Below are positions 12,601 through 21,669 of a stretch of 64,000 bases of DNA, in pieces (within the stretch, counting starts at the first letter, position 1; every line of letters starts with the position of its first letter). The position numbers were made by a program, and so were the translations under genes. Under the pieces are notes generated by a model that saw nothing but the letters and a program-made list of their open reading frames with translations, searched no databases and was not told the origin of the DNA. The DNA is taken from the NCBI RefSeq assembly GCF_004210375.1, contig NC_134825.1, positions 68,563,558 to 68,627,557 on the forward strand, in the 5' to 3' direction. Origin of the DNA: Tachypleus tridentatus (lineage: Eukaryota > Arthropoda > Merostomata > Xiphosura > Limulidae).

Positions 12601-15600
12601 AAGAAAAGGAAATGTACTAAATATGTTTATAAAGAACATCTATACAACAATCCTCAATTTATATATGTAACTTTACTTTACTTTTTAATTTCTTCTTGGA
12701 TTCCTGAAAAACGTCTTGAAATTTTAAAGTATGTTTCTAACCTCCCAAAGGATGTTATTTAAAAAAAAATTCGAAGGAGTAGCAATGAACACCAAAAATA
12801 TGATCAAGAGAGTTTTACTGCTTGTCTATCTGTGTTCCCTGGTGTGTAAACAGTACGACGTTACAATGCTAAAATATGGGATTCGATTTCCCACAGTTGA
12901 CAAAAAAAGATGCTTTTATGGCCACGAATAAACAATCCACTATGCTAACAACTACGTCACGCTAAACCCAAATTTGATTGAGCCGATTTACTCAAAAAAT
13001 TTGTATTAGTATAGTGCCGTTGATAACAATAAAGCAAATTTAATATTTGGAGATTTTCGAACTGGGTTCACTATACGTCTATTGTTTTCACAAGGTTTGC
13101 CTTGTGGACTTATATAATAATTGCCGTGTGTATGTAAATAGATATACGACACAATAATATATTTTGTATTTTTAAAACGTCGCCTGACTCATAATCTGAG
13201 GGTTGCAGATTCGAAACCCCGTCGCACCGAACATGTTCGCCCTTTCAGTCGTGAGGACGTTATAATGTGATGGTCAATCCCACTATTCGTAGGTAAAAGA
13301 GTAGCCCAAGTGTTGGCGGTGGGTGGTGATGACTAGCTGCCTTCCCTTTAGTCTTAAACTGCTTTGTTTTGTTTGTTTTTGAATTTCGCACAAAGCTACT
13401 CGAGGGCTATCTGTGCTAGCCGTCCCTAATTTAGCAGTGTAAGACTAGAGGGAAGGCAGCTAGTCATCACCATCCACCGCCAACTGTTGGGCTACTCTTT
13501 TACCAACGAATAGTGGGATTGACCGTCACATTATAACGCCCTCACGGCTAAAAGGACGAGCATGTTTAGTGCGACTGGGATTTGAACCCGCGACCCTCAG
13601 ATTACGAATCAAACGCCTTAACCCACCTGGCCATGCCGGGCCTCTTACAGTGCTAAATTAGGGACGGCTAACTCAGATAGCTCTCGTGTACCTATGCGCG
13701 AAATTTAAAAAACAAAACAAAAAATAAAATGTCGCCTTCTATATAGGAACAAGATGATTTTGGGAACTCTTAGTATTGGTTAGTTGGATGTGCATAAAAA
13801 ATAATAAGAATCTTGTAAATGTGCAAAATTTTTATCTTTGTTTCCCTTGAATTTTCGGGGCAATTTACTAGTTTTAAGACGAAAATTCATCATTCACTCT
13901 AGAATCTATTAAATGTTTTATGCCTCTTGATATATTTCTTTGTCATGTTATTAGCTTATCTGACAAAATCTTACGTAAATAAAAAACCAGCAGATCCCCT
14001 TTCTAAAGATGGTGTCATTTTAAAAAGCTTGATCTTAAACATGCAGTAAAAAAAGTAAACCGAGCTATTCAAATAATTTATAACGCACTATTATATAAAA
14101 AATGATAACATTAATATAATCATAAAGATAATAAGGTAAAAGTTTTATTTTATGAAAATTAAATACGAACGAAAAATTTTGAAACTAACACTATGAGGAA
14201 ATAATTTTAAGTTGTTTTTTTCGAATGTTTGTGTAATTTTTAATGTCATTTTTAATTTGACTAAAAAAGACGTTGCTATGTCTTCCAACAATAACGTTCA
14301 CTATCATTACATTCTTTTACACGTAAGTACGTTGCTATTGACTGAGTGTTAAAACGACTGCTCTTCCAAATTTATAAGAGCAATGTTCTTCCTAACTGAT
14401 TGTTTATCTGTCTATTTGTCAAACTAATCTTATAAGGTTGATATCACACGTATAAAACAACTTCATTCTTTCTCTGAAACTACAGTCTGTAAAAATAAAC
14501 TAAAATTCAGCCCGCTGTTTCTCTTGACTTTTCAGAGAAGGAATGAATTTAAATAATGAGATATATTCTATAAACTTTGAAAATGGACATAAAGGATACA
14601 CGTAAGTATTTTGTATAGAAGGTTGAAAAGTTACTTACGCAAATATCTGAGACGCCACACATTGTTCCCCAAACACCAAAATTTCTGTGCAGCAGTTCGC
14701 AAGTTTCCCAGCACTAAAAAAAGAAATAAAAAAAATGCAACATTGTATTAGTTTGTATAATTAGAACCAGTCCTCATATACAGTTATAGCTTCTCACGAG
14801 TGTTCGGGTTAAAGACATTTTCAGAGTGAAAAGATGTTACAAGATTCTGAAAGTAAAAACAATATATATTTAATTTTGTTTATGGTTAAAAACAAAGTCC
14901 AAAAGTTCTTAAAAGTGCAATTAAATAATGCTCATGGAAATTCAAAGACAAAGTTATTTTTTTGCGAATGAAATTATACTAATTTTATTATTGGGTCTGG
15001 CATGACATGATGGTAAAGATGCTCGTCTCGCAACTTGGAAAGCGAGGATTTGAATGCCCACCACCGGACATGAACGCCCTTTTGGAGGTTTTATAAAGTG
15101 ACGATTAATCTCACTAGTTGTAGGTAGAACAATGGTCCAAAGGTTACCTGTGGGTGGTGTTGATTAACTATCTTCCTTGTAGTCTAAGCCTGAAATTACC
15201 AAGTGGTTCGAAGCAAGACTCGCAACTTGAGGGTCGCGGCTTTGAATTTCCGTCACACAAATCACACTCGCCCTTTCAGCCATGGAAACGTTATAATGTA
15301 ACGATAATTCCCACTATGCGTTGATAAAACAGTAGTCCAAGAGTTGGTGGTGGGTAATGATGATTATTAGCAGCCTATCCTCTAGTCTTACACTGCTAAA
15401 TTAGAGAGGCAGATAGCCCTCGTGTAGCCTGGCGCGAAATTTAGAAAAAAGCATCTATAATTTGTCAATAAAATAATTTTTTTGTTTTGCAGTAAGCACA
15501 AAGCTACACAATGGTCTATCTGTGCTCTGCCCACCACGGGTATCGAAACCCGGATTTTAGCGTGTAAGTCCGCAGACATACCGCTGAGCCACTGGGGGGC

Positions 15601-18600
15601 ATAAAATAATCACATATTTATTCACATGTGACTTATTCCTTTAATGAGTAGATATTCTTCTGTATTTCTATATTCATCCACTCACGATAAATATTGAAAT
15701 ATACAAAAATATTATTGTTAATAGCAAATAAATTACAAGAGGTTATCTATTAATAAAAACTTATAAACATAAAAGTAATGAAAATCGTGTTTTGTTTTGT
15801 TTTTGGAAAACCAGCGATTTGAACAATATTTAACAAGCTGGGTATTTAAATCTTAGAACTAAAACTTATTAATATGATGAGGTTTGTCAGCTCCAAATCG
15901 TCGACTATTTTGATCCTCATCCAAAAATAATCGTTTTATATTTTTATCGTAAGTTAAACACTTTCAAGAAATATTATACACATACCATCCATAAATGTAC
16001 AGTACAGTGATGAAATATTTTATATCACAAATTATCAGGTCATTCCATAAGTGATATCCGAAAATTTAATACAGAAAGTGTATCGTCATTTCTGTCTTTG
16101 TAGAAGGCTTTAATGACTAAAATATGTAGTAGGACATGTATGAAAATGTTTAGACAAATGAAAGAAACTAACCCAACTCCACTTGTTCAGATCATTAATC
16201 AAATAAACCCTTATGACGATGGATGTGTCTGAGGAGCACATTAGGCATATAATGCTTTATGAGTTTAAAAAAGGCAATAGTGCAATAGAAACTACATAAA
16301 ACATTCAAGGTGTTTATGGTGTGGAGTCTCTCAATGAAAGAAGATGTCTAAGATGGTTTCAGAAGTTCAGATCAGATGACTACAGCTTAAGTGATGTGCC
16401 ACGTTCAGGTCGTCCTGTTGACTCTAATGATGACTTGCTGCTGGCTGCACTTGATGAAGACTGTGCTGTAACAATTGAAAAACAGCACAGAAACTTAATT
16501 CAACCCATTCAACAGTTCACCGTCATCTGTAACAGCTTGGAAAGGTGTCAAAACTTGGAAAATGGATTCCCCATGATTTGACAAAAGCCAACCTTAGAGC
16601 GGAAGTAGACATTTGCACTTCTCTACACTCTCGTGAATGTAACTCATCTTCTATGGACAGATTAGTGACTGGAGATGAAAAATGGACATATATTAAAAAT
16701 GTTAAGCTCCGCAGACAATGGCTCAGTACAGGTAAACTAGCTAAAGCACAGCCTAAAATGGACCACCACCCTAGGAAAGTCTTGTTAAGCATTTGGTGGA
16801 TATTGTTGGCATGATCAACTTTGAGTTGCTGCCATTCAATGTAACGATTACATCAGACTTCTATTGTGGACAGTTAGAGTGCTTGAATGTTGCACTGAAA
16901 GAAAAGAGGCCTGCTTTGATCAATCGTGAAAGGTGTTGTGTTACACCAGGACAATGCACGACCCCATACAGCAAGGATCACACCTGTAGAGATTGAAGAG
17001 CTAGACTGGGAAAACTTCCACATCCTCCTTATTATCCAGACCTTGCTCTATCTGATTATCATCTATTCCGAAGTGTGAAGAACTATCTTGATGGGAAAGA
17101 GCTTGGAACACATGAAGATGTCAAAACTACCCTCTCTACATTATTTTCTTCCAAACCCCAGGAATTTCATAGAAGTGACATTCAGAAGCTTGTGAATCGT
17201 TGGCAGGAAGTAATTAATAATAATGGAGCATACATTATTGATTGAATAAGATAAAAAGCGTCGGAAATCCTTTCGATTTTTCTGAACCTAAAATCGGACA
17301 TTACTTAAGAGATGACTTGATATATTGCTAAAAAATGTTCATGTGTAATTTTTTAATACTAGTCTTAATCTAAGACAAATTCATACTACTTTTAAAATTC
17401 TATATAAAATAAACTACACTTTTTATAATCTTACTACGATTTGAGCGTCATCCAACTACAGTTAAACATTGTTAACGGTTTTTGTTTTTCTGTTACATGA
17501 TCTCTTCGACAATCTATTGAAATTACACGTTCTTAGTACTTTGTTATAATATGCACGACGTTCTCTAGGACGTAAGCCTTGCTAGAGCTTCTTTCCCTTG
17601 GTTTATACGTCGTCCAAAATACATAAAAAACATTCTCGACACATTTCAGTCACGATCTATATGTACTACTTAAACCTTGCTTTGTACATCCTAAAACGGT
17701 TAAGCCTTATTAAAATTTCTTGTCCAGGATATGTGCTGCATCCAATAACGATTAAACTTCAATAAATATTTCTTGTCCGGGATCTGTGCGACATCCTAGA
17801 ATGATTAAATCTTGTTAATTTTCGTCCAGGATTTGTACGGCATCCCAAACGGTTAAACCTTGTTAACACTTCTCTCCCACGAATTTTTCGGAATTAAAAA
17901 GAATGGAAAGATAATACGATCTCGCCAATTTATCTTTTAAACTTACTACAGCACCTTATAGTAAATACAAATATACTTTATTATTTTTAATTTCAATCCC
18001 AAAACATATTCTATCGATAACTGAATTTGACGAGAAACAAAATTTTTAGTACCAAAGTAGAAAATCTCAATAAAGTGCACTTTATGGCCAAATAAAAACT
18101 GAAAGTTCTGGTTAGATCAATTTTCAGGCCCGGCATAGCCAGGTGGTTAGGGCGCTCGACCGGCAATCTGAGAGTCACAGGTTCGAATCCTCCTAACACC
18201 AAACATGCTCGACTTTACAACCGTGGATGCGTTATAGTGTTACAGTCGATCCCACTATTTGTTGTTAAAAGAATAGGCCAAGAGTCAACAGTGGATGGTG
18301 ATGATTATCTGCCTTCTTTCTAGTCTTACACTGCTAAATTAGAGACGGCTAGCGCAGAAAGCTATCGTGTAGCTTTGCGTGAAATTCAAGACATACAAAT
18401 ACATCAGTTCTCCTTAATTCAATCTAGTTGAGAATATTTTAAAGCAGTTAACGTGTAGAAATAGCTACGTATACTATTACGTGGAGAAATCAAAGTGGTA
18501 TAACATTTATAGATATGCTGTCAGTATATACATCATGTTATTTCTTCTATATGTTTCCTGATAACAGATACAGTTTGGTCTGTAATATAATTTTCTTGAG

Positions 18601-20254
18601 TGTATTATTTAGTGCTAGAAGTGATTTACTAAATGACGAAAAAATAATTTAAAATGAGTACAGCGTATTTGATGAATTAAAATTTTTTACAAGTTATGTG
18701 TAGTCCAAAATGTGCGCACCAACAACTGACTTAGCGATTTCGGAACATCGCGAAAAACAAAGAACAACATTGGAATATTTCTCTGTGCAAACTATGCCTT
18801 CACTGTACAAAATGTGCAATGGTTGCAAAGTTGCATCTTCGTACTTCGTTAGTTCTTCAGTGTTTTATGTAAAAAATGTAAAACTGGATGTCTCTTGTAG
18901 TGTTTTTTTTGCAATAATTATTTTTACTTACACTACATAACTACAAGTATAACCGTTTAATCAGGCGAAAGTGTAAGTATAGTTTGATATATAAATCTTC
19001 ATTTTAAATGGTTAGGATTGTTCCATCAATCTAGAGGCCTGATGATTAGGGACGCTCGACTTGCCATCTGCGGGTTCGAATCGTCTTTTCAGCCGTGGAT
19101 GTATTCTACTGTGGCGGTGGGTAGCGTTACTTTCCTTCTCGTCTATTCCTGCTCGTTTAGAGACGGTTAGAGCAGAGAGCCATCGTGAAGCTTTACGCGA
19201 ATTTCAAAACAAAACAATCAATCTGATACATAGAAAAATGACACTTAATCTGAAGAAAAACGTGTACTTACCATGTTGCAGTCTGGTGTTCCGCGGCATG
19301 ATTGTATGAGTCTGGTGTCGTTTTCAAACTAAGTAGACAGATGAAGAATAAGTAAGCTAATAAAGTGACACACGAAAAAAATTATTGTTAACAAGACTGA
19401 TTTTTTTTTTTTCAATTTAGCTAAATATTAATCCATAGTTGACATAAGTTACGACATAAATTTCATCTGTTGAATGTGTTTGCTACTGAAATCTGTGCTA
19501 ATTTTACTTTTTCCTGATGATCAAGTTTCTGGTGTTGGGACTATTAAACAAGTTTGTTAAAATTAAAACAAATGCAACCCTAAAGTGTTACCTGTAGGGT
19601 TTTTTTATTTCTTAACTTCGGTAATGGCTACTGATATTGATGTTGCATCATATGATTTTTAGCATAGCATGTTATTAGAATGAGCTCGTGTTAAAATTCT
19701 CAATAATAAAGTTAAGATTAGTTAAGCAACGTGAAAACAAATCAAATCAAAACAATGGAATGGTAAGAAATTTTTCAGAAAATTTACAAATGTTTGCTGA
19801 CGGTTGTTGTTTCAACATATCTATCCTTTCTAATAATAAACTAAACAATAAAGAAGTTCAAAGGGATTATCTTATTTTTTTAAGATTTAGATTAAACGAT
19901 TGCAATACATTTGAATCGTTCTATAAAACAATCATCAGACAGCTAATAGGTTTAAAAGTTTTAAAGTTAAAATATTTTGGTTTTTGTTTCCGTTTTCTTT
20001 ATTGCTGAAAGTTCCCAAACTAAACAATCTCACGAGTCTTAGATTCAGTAAATATATTTTTCTCAGTTTATTTTGTTGCCCGTGTACCAGAATCATTCGT
20101 TGGATAGACATCTTACCTGTTCAAGACAGTTTGCTCGACACTGAGCCGTCTTTATCTGTGTCTTGAGTTGGACCAACTTCGAAGTAGAAGGGTTTATTAC
20201 AATATATAGACTAAGCCAGATTACTGAGTAAAATGCACCAGGTAGTCGGAACAT
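6448..20254 (-). CDS. Anosmin-like Cys-box / fibronectin III single-pass membrane protein, 9 exons, complete
   Basis: CDS exons in transcript order: 20254-20117, 19328-19272, 14713-14639, 12594-12546, 11880-11678, 10188-9748, 9091-8983, 8299-8120, 6644-6448; total 1449 nt, 482 residues plus stop. All introns are GT/AG and all phases join without a stop. Residues 1-25 form a signal peptide ('MFRLPGAFYSVIWLSLYIVI'). Residues 39-98 hold ten cysteines spaced C-x3-C-x13-C-x5-C-x2-C-x3-C-x13-C-x5-C-x3-C-x3-C. This resembles my memory of the anosmin-1 Cys box, including the C-x5-C-x2-C-x3-C core and the final CxxxCEF. Two FN3-like domains follow (about 120-215 and 235-340), then a membrane helix (about 364-385), a basic stop-transfer (KKTYRKKR) and a tail of about 95 residues. 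There are several N-x-S/T sites in the predicted ectodomain. No WAP domain lies between Cys box and FN3. Function inferred: cell-surface adhesion or signalling. Family assignment is moderate; the gene model is strong. Confidence 0.82.
6945..7036 (-). repeat. SINE family B fragment (minus)
   Basis: 'AGCTACACAATG', 'ACGGGTATCGAAACCCC', 'GCGTTGTAAGTCCACAG' and 'CATACCGCTGAGCCACTGGG'; the tail is missing. Lies in the last intron of the anosmin-like gene. Confidence 0.75.
7169..7434 (+). repeat. tRNA-derived SINE, family A (plus), near complete
   Basis: Head with pol III A-box-like 'TGGCCAGGTGGGTTAAGGCG' and B-box-like 'GGTTTCGAATCCCC', then a conserved body ('CAATCCCACTATTC', 'GATGACTATCTGCCTTCC', 'TAAATTAGGGACGACTAGCG', 'GTAGCTTTGCGCGAAATTTG') and an (AAAC)n tail. 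This is the abundant family of the window. Confidence 0.88.
8120..8299 (-). CDS. Anosmin-like gene, exon 8 (membrane helix)
   Basis: 180 bases. Encodes a cysteine-rich hydrophobic helix (VIAGCAACFSSVLAVLMTCC) followed by LCKKTYRKKR, which predicts an intracellular C terminus. Acceptor ttttttttag, donor AGG|gtagta. Confidence 0.82.
8489..8601 (-). repeat. tRNA-derived SINE, family C (minus)
   Basis: Inverted copy: 'GTGTTTTCTTATAGCAATGC', 'GGGCTATCTGCTGAGCCCAC', 'GGAATCGAAACCCTGATTTT', 'CTTACCGCTGTACTAGCGGA'. This family shares the tRNA-like head with family B but has a different 3' region. Lies in intron 7 of the anosmin-like gene. Confidence 0.78.
8983..9091 (-). CDS. Anosmin-like gene, exon 7 (juxtamembrane stalk)
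   Basis: 109 bases; phase 0 in, phase 1 out. Encodes a Ser/Thr-rich stalk beginning VKDYTATNEHEPLSENLT and ending SHKCL. Acceptor ttgtatctag, donor TAG|gttagt. It bridges exons 6 and 8 in frame; skipping it would break the frame. Confidence 0.72.
9748..10188 (-). CDS. Anosmin-like gene, exon 6 (end of FN3-1, linker, FN3-2)
   Basis: 441 bases, phase 0 at both ends. The start completes FN3-1 ('VKIVAVTSEGVFGKQTVLY'). A roughly 30-residue linker precedes FN3-2, seen by 'AIITWPALRP', 'KYEVTWKVFDG', 'LTLWPETLYTVQVS'. Acceptor ctgagcag, donor TTG|gtaatt. Confidence 0.85.
11678..11880 (-). CDS. Anosmin-like gene, exon 5 (first FN3, N-terminal half)
   Basis: 203 bases; phase 1 in, phase 0 out. Contains FN3 strand motifs 'IKFTWSAP' and 'CIVYVVLVKR', ending 'WEEVTQ'. 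The acceptor (ggctcgatag) has a weak pyrimidine tract but its phase exactly completes the Arg codon begun in exon 4. Confidence 0.75.
12274..12362 (-). repeat. SINE family C fragment (minus)
   Basis: 'GTGTTTTCTTAGAACAAAG', 'AATCTGCTGAGCCCATCGAC' and 'GAGAATCGAACCCTTCATTT', then it degenerates. Lies in an intron of the anosmin-like gene. Confidence 0.65.
12546..12594 (-). CDS. Anosmin-like gene, exon 4 (residues 91-106 plus one base)
   Basis: 49-base exon with a strong acceptor (tctttttcag) and donor (gtaagt). It encodes 'FLGCDKACEFYLEGHR', the last Cys-box pair, and ends in phase 1. Confidence 0.78.
13171..13720 (+). repeat. SINE family A (plus), split by an inserted minus-strand copy
   Basis: The 5' part (about 13171-13362) reads from a headless tRNA-like region through 'TTTAGTCTTAAACTGCT'. 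The 3' part resumes near 13643 at 'CTTACAGTGCTAAATTAGGG' and ends in an (AAAC)-type tail. The gap is an inverted SINE of the same family. An imperfect duplication of about 11 bases (CTTAAACTGCT / CTTACAGTGCT) flanks it. Confidence 0.8.
13363..13642 (-). repeat. SINE family A (minus), nested in another SINE A
   Basis: Complete inverted copy from tail 'GTTTTGTTTGTTTTTGAATT' through 'GGCAGCTAGTCATCACCA' to head 'TTAACCCACCTGGCCATGCC'. It interrupts the plus-strand SINE, so it is the younger insertion. Confidence 0.85.
14639..14713 (-). CDS. Anosmin-like gene, exon 3 (residues 66-90)
   Basis: 75-base exon, phase 0 at both ends. Acceptor ctttttttag, donor TGC|gtaagt. It begins CWETC and ends with a cysteine, supplying four Cys-box residues. 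Confidence 0.8.
14993..15452 (+). repeat. Two partial SINE A copies in tandem (plus)
   Basis: The first (about 14993-15205) has a degenerate head 'GGTCTGGCATGACATGATGG' and body. The second (about 15206-15452) starts inside the head at 'CAAGTGGTTCGAAGC', with a B box 'GGCTTTGAATTTCC' and the usual body ending 'GCGCGAAATTTAG'. Both are diverged. Confidence 0.7.
15484..15600 (-). repeat. SINE family B (minus)
   Basis: 'TTTTGCAGTAAGCACAAAGC', 'CTACACAATGGTCTATCTGT', 'CCACCACGGGTATCGAAACC', 'CAGACATACCGCTGAGCCAC', ending GGGGGGC. It is among the best-preserved family B copies. Confidence 0.82.
16035..17320 (+). mobile_element. Mariner element, full length, inactive
   Basis: 1286 bp between TA dinucleotides (16033-34 and 17321-22). 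Terminal inverted repeats of about 27 bases pair TCAGGTCATTCCATAAGTGA... at the left with TCAAGTCATCTCTTAAGTAA... read from the right end; both continue to TCCGA. The length and TA target match known mariners. It sits in intron 2 of the anosmin-like gene, in the opposite orientation to that gene. Confidence 0.92.
16219..17245 (+). pseudogene. Mariner transposase, dead
   Basis: ATG at 16219 opens a mariner N-terminal helix-turn-helix ('HIRHIMLYEFKKG', then 'LRWFQKFRSDD', 'PRSGRPV'). The frame is interrupted by TAA shortly after 'AIETT' (about 16297) and by frameshifts near 16480-16560. Later frames carry the catalytic D,D34D signature: 'VTGDEKW' (about 16665-16685), 'LHQDNARPH' (about 16942-16968) and 'LSDYHLF' (about 17048-17070). 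The C terminus is 'GAYIID' with stop TGA at 17243-17245. All three catalytic aspartates are still visible across frames, so loss of activity comes from stops and shifts. Confidence 0.88.
18127..18398 (+). repeat. SINE family A (plus)
   Basis: Head 'GGCCCGGCATAGCCAGGTGG', B box 'GGTTCGAATCC', and the standard body to 'GCTTTGCGTGAAATTC'. It is one of the clearest tRNA-like heads in the window. Lies in intron 2 of the anosmin-like gene. Confidence 0.86.
19033..19222 (+). repeat. SINE family A (plus), internally deleted
   Basis: Head 'GAGGCCTGATGATTAGGGAC' and 'GCGGGTTCGAATCGTC', then a shortened body ('TTTTCAGCCGTGGATG', 'AGAGACGGTTAGAGCAGAGA', 'GCTTTACGCGAATTTC') and an AAAC tail. It ends 50 bases before exon 2 of the anosmin-like gene. 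Confidence 0.75.
19272..19328 (-). CDS. Anosmin-like gene, exon 2 (residues 47-65)
   Basis: 57-base exon, phase 0 at both ends. Acceptor tacttag, donor ATG|gtaagt. Encodes an NDT glycosylation site and the motif SCRGTPDCNM. Confidence 0.75.
20117..20254 (-). CDS. Anosmin-like gene, coding exon 1 (residues 1-46)
   Basis: ATG at 20254 starts a typical signal peptide, followed by the first cysteine pair (QCRANC). Donor CAG|gtaaga. An in-frame upstream ATG at 20314 would bury the signal peptide behind 20 polar residues, so I prefer 20254. Confidence 0.75.
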
Positions 20255-21185
20255 GACAACTTTCAGAATATTTCTCAGTGGATTAAATGAAATGCATAAA
20301 GTAAGGGTTAACAAACGAACAGAATATTGTTCAAATCCTGGGCTGAACTTTTAATAATTTACTGCTTTTACCCGTCGTTAGCTATAGTTTTGGTCTTAGA
20401 TTCAAATCAAGGATCTAGTCGCTTCTGATCACAGCAAGCCTAACTTCCCTTTTAAGTCTGAACCGCCTTGATAACTTATTTCCCTTTCAATTGGTACCGA
20501 TGACCTAGTGACGCAGCAAACCACTAATATTACTGTGGACAATGACCGACGATCCGCCTACTAGGCTGATTTCCCCTCCCTATGTAAAAAATACAACAAT
20601 AATCTCAATATACAGGAGTAGCGCCTCCCGACTATTCATCAGGTAACTAACGACCTATGTGTCAGTCGTGTTATAGGGGATCAGATTTCGTTTGCCATTC
20701 ATAATGACAACTCTCGCCATTTTTCTTATTTGCCCTAAAGAACCTCAGCCAGAGACGCCGTAAGACACAGATATGCTACAATGTCTTATCCTAGAAAGTC
20801 TTAAGAGTAAGATTTTACTAGTAAATTATCTACGTCAGGTGGTTACAAGGTCAACAAAAATCATTCCAAAAATCCCTGGGGCAACACTACCTGAACTCAT
20901 GCTTAACGCACAAAAGTCCTTCGCCAGCCATCTGGTGACACCTCAAATGATCAATACCTTTTGGGGGTCATCTTTAAAGTTAATTCCAGTGTTTTGCAAT
21001 TTTGTAAGCAAGTGATATTACAGACGCTAGGCCCATATATTTTCAATTGTTGGTATTTGACCTGTATCTATCTAATGATCACAAGTAAATAAATATTTAT
21101 ACATTTTATTACGCCAAATAAAATATTTCTCTTAAGTCTTAATAATAATTTGTAAATATGTTATTGTTTATAATTATTATTAATT
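20255..21185. other. Upstream flank of the anosmin-like gene; no gene recognised
   Basis: Should contain the 5' untranslated region and promoter on the minus strand, but I see no TATA box or confident acceptor. About 20340-20760 is less AT-rich than its surroundings. The open frame at 20773-21015 has no domain. Confidence 0.4.
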
Positions 21186-21187
21186 GT

Positions 21188-21312
21188 ACATGTGTGTGTG
21201 TGTTTTCTACAGCCAAGCCATATCGAGCTATCTGCTGTGTCCACCGAGGGGACTCGAATTACTGATTTTAGCATAGTAAGTCCAAAAACATACCGTTGTC
21301 CCACCGGGGGAC
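21188..21312 (-). repeat. SINE family C (minus)
   Basis: A (TG)n run leads into 'TTTTCTACAGCCAAGCCATA', 'GAGCTATCTGCTGTGTCCAC', 'ACATACCGTTGTCCCACCGG'. Confidence 0.72.
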
Positions 21313-21426
21313 AATAGATAACAACACAAAGTTATATTTTATAAATATTTGGATTTAACACGACTTTTAGCATATGCGAAGCACAGAGAAAACATAAGCT
21401 ATCTCATAATTATTCAACCTTGATCA

Positions 21427-21668
21427 AACTATGGCCAGGTGGTTAGGGCGCTCGACTTGTAATCTGAGGGTCGCAGGTTTGAATCTCTATCACACCAAAC
21501 ATGCTCGCCTTTCAACCGTTTTACCACTATTCGTTAGTAAAAGAGTAATTCAAGAAATTGCGGTGGGTGATAATGACTAACTGCTTCTCTATAGTTTTAC
21601 ACTGTTAAATTAGGGATGGTTAGCGCAGATAGTCTTCGTGTATCTTTGCAAAAAATTAAAAAAAATAA
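21427..21668 (+). repeat. SINE family A (plus)
   Basis: Head 'CTATGGCCAGGTGGTTAGGG', 'CGCAGGTTTGAATCTC', a shortened body to 'GTATCTTTGCAAAAAATT' and an A-rich tail. Confidence 0.82.
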
Positions 21669-21669
21669 A

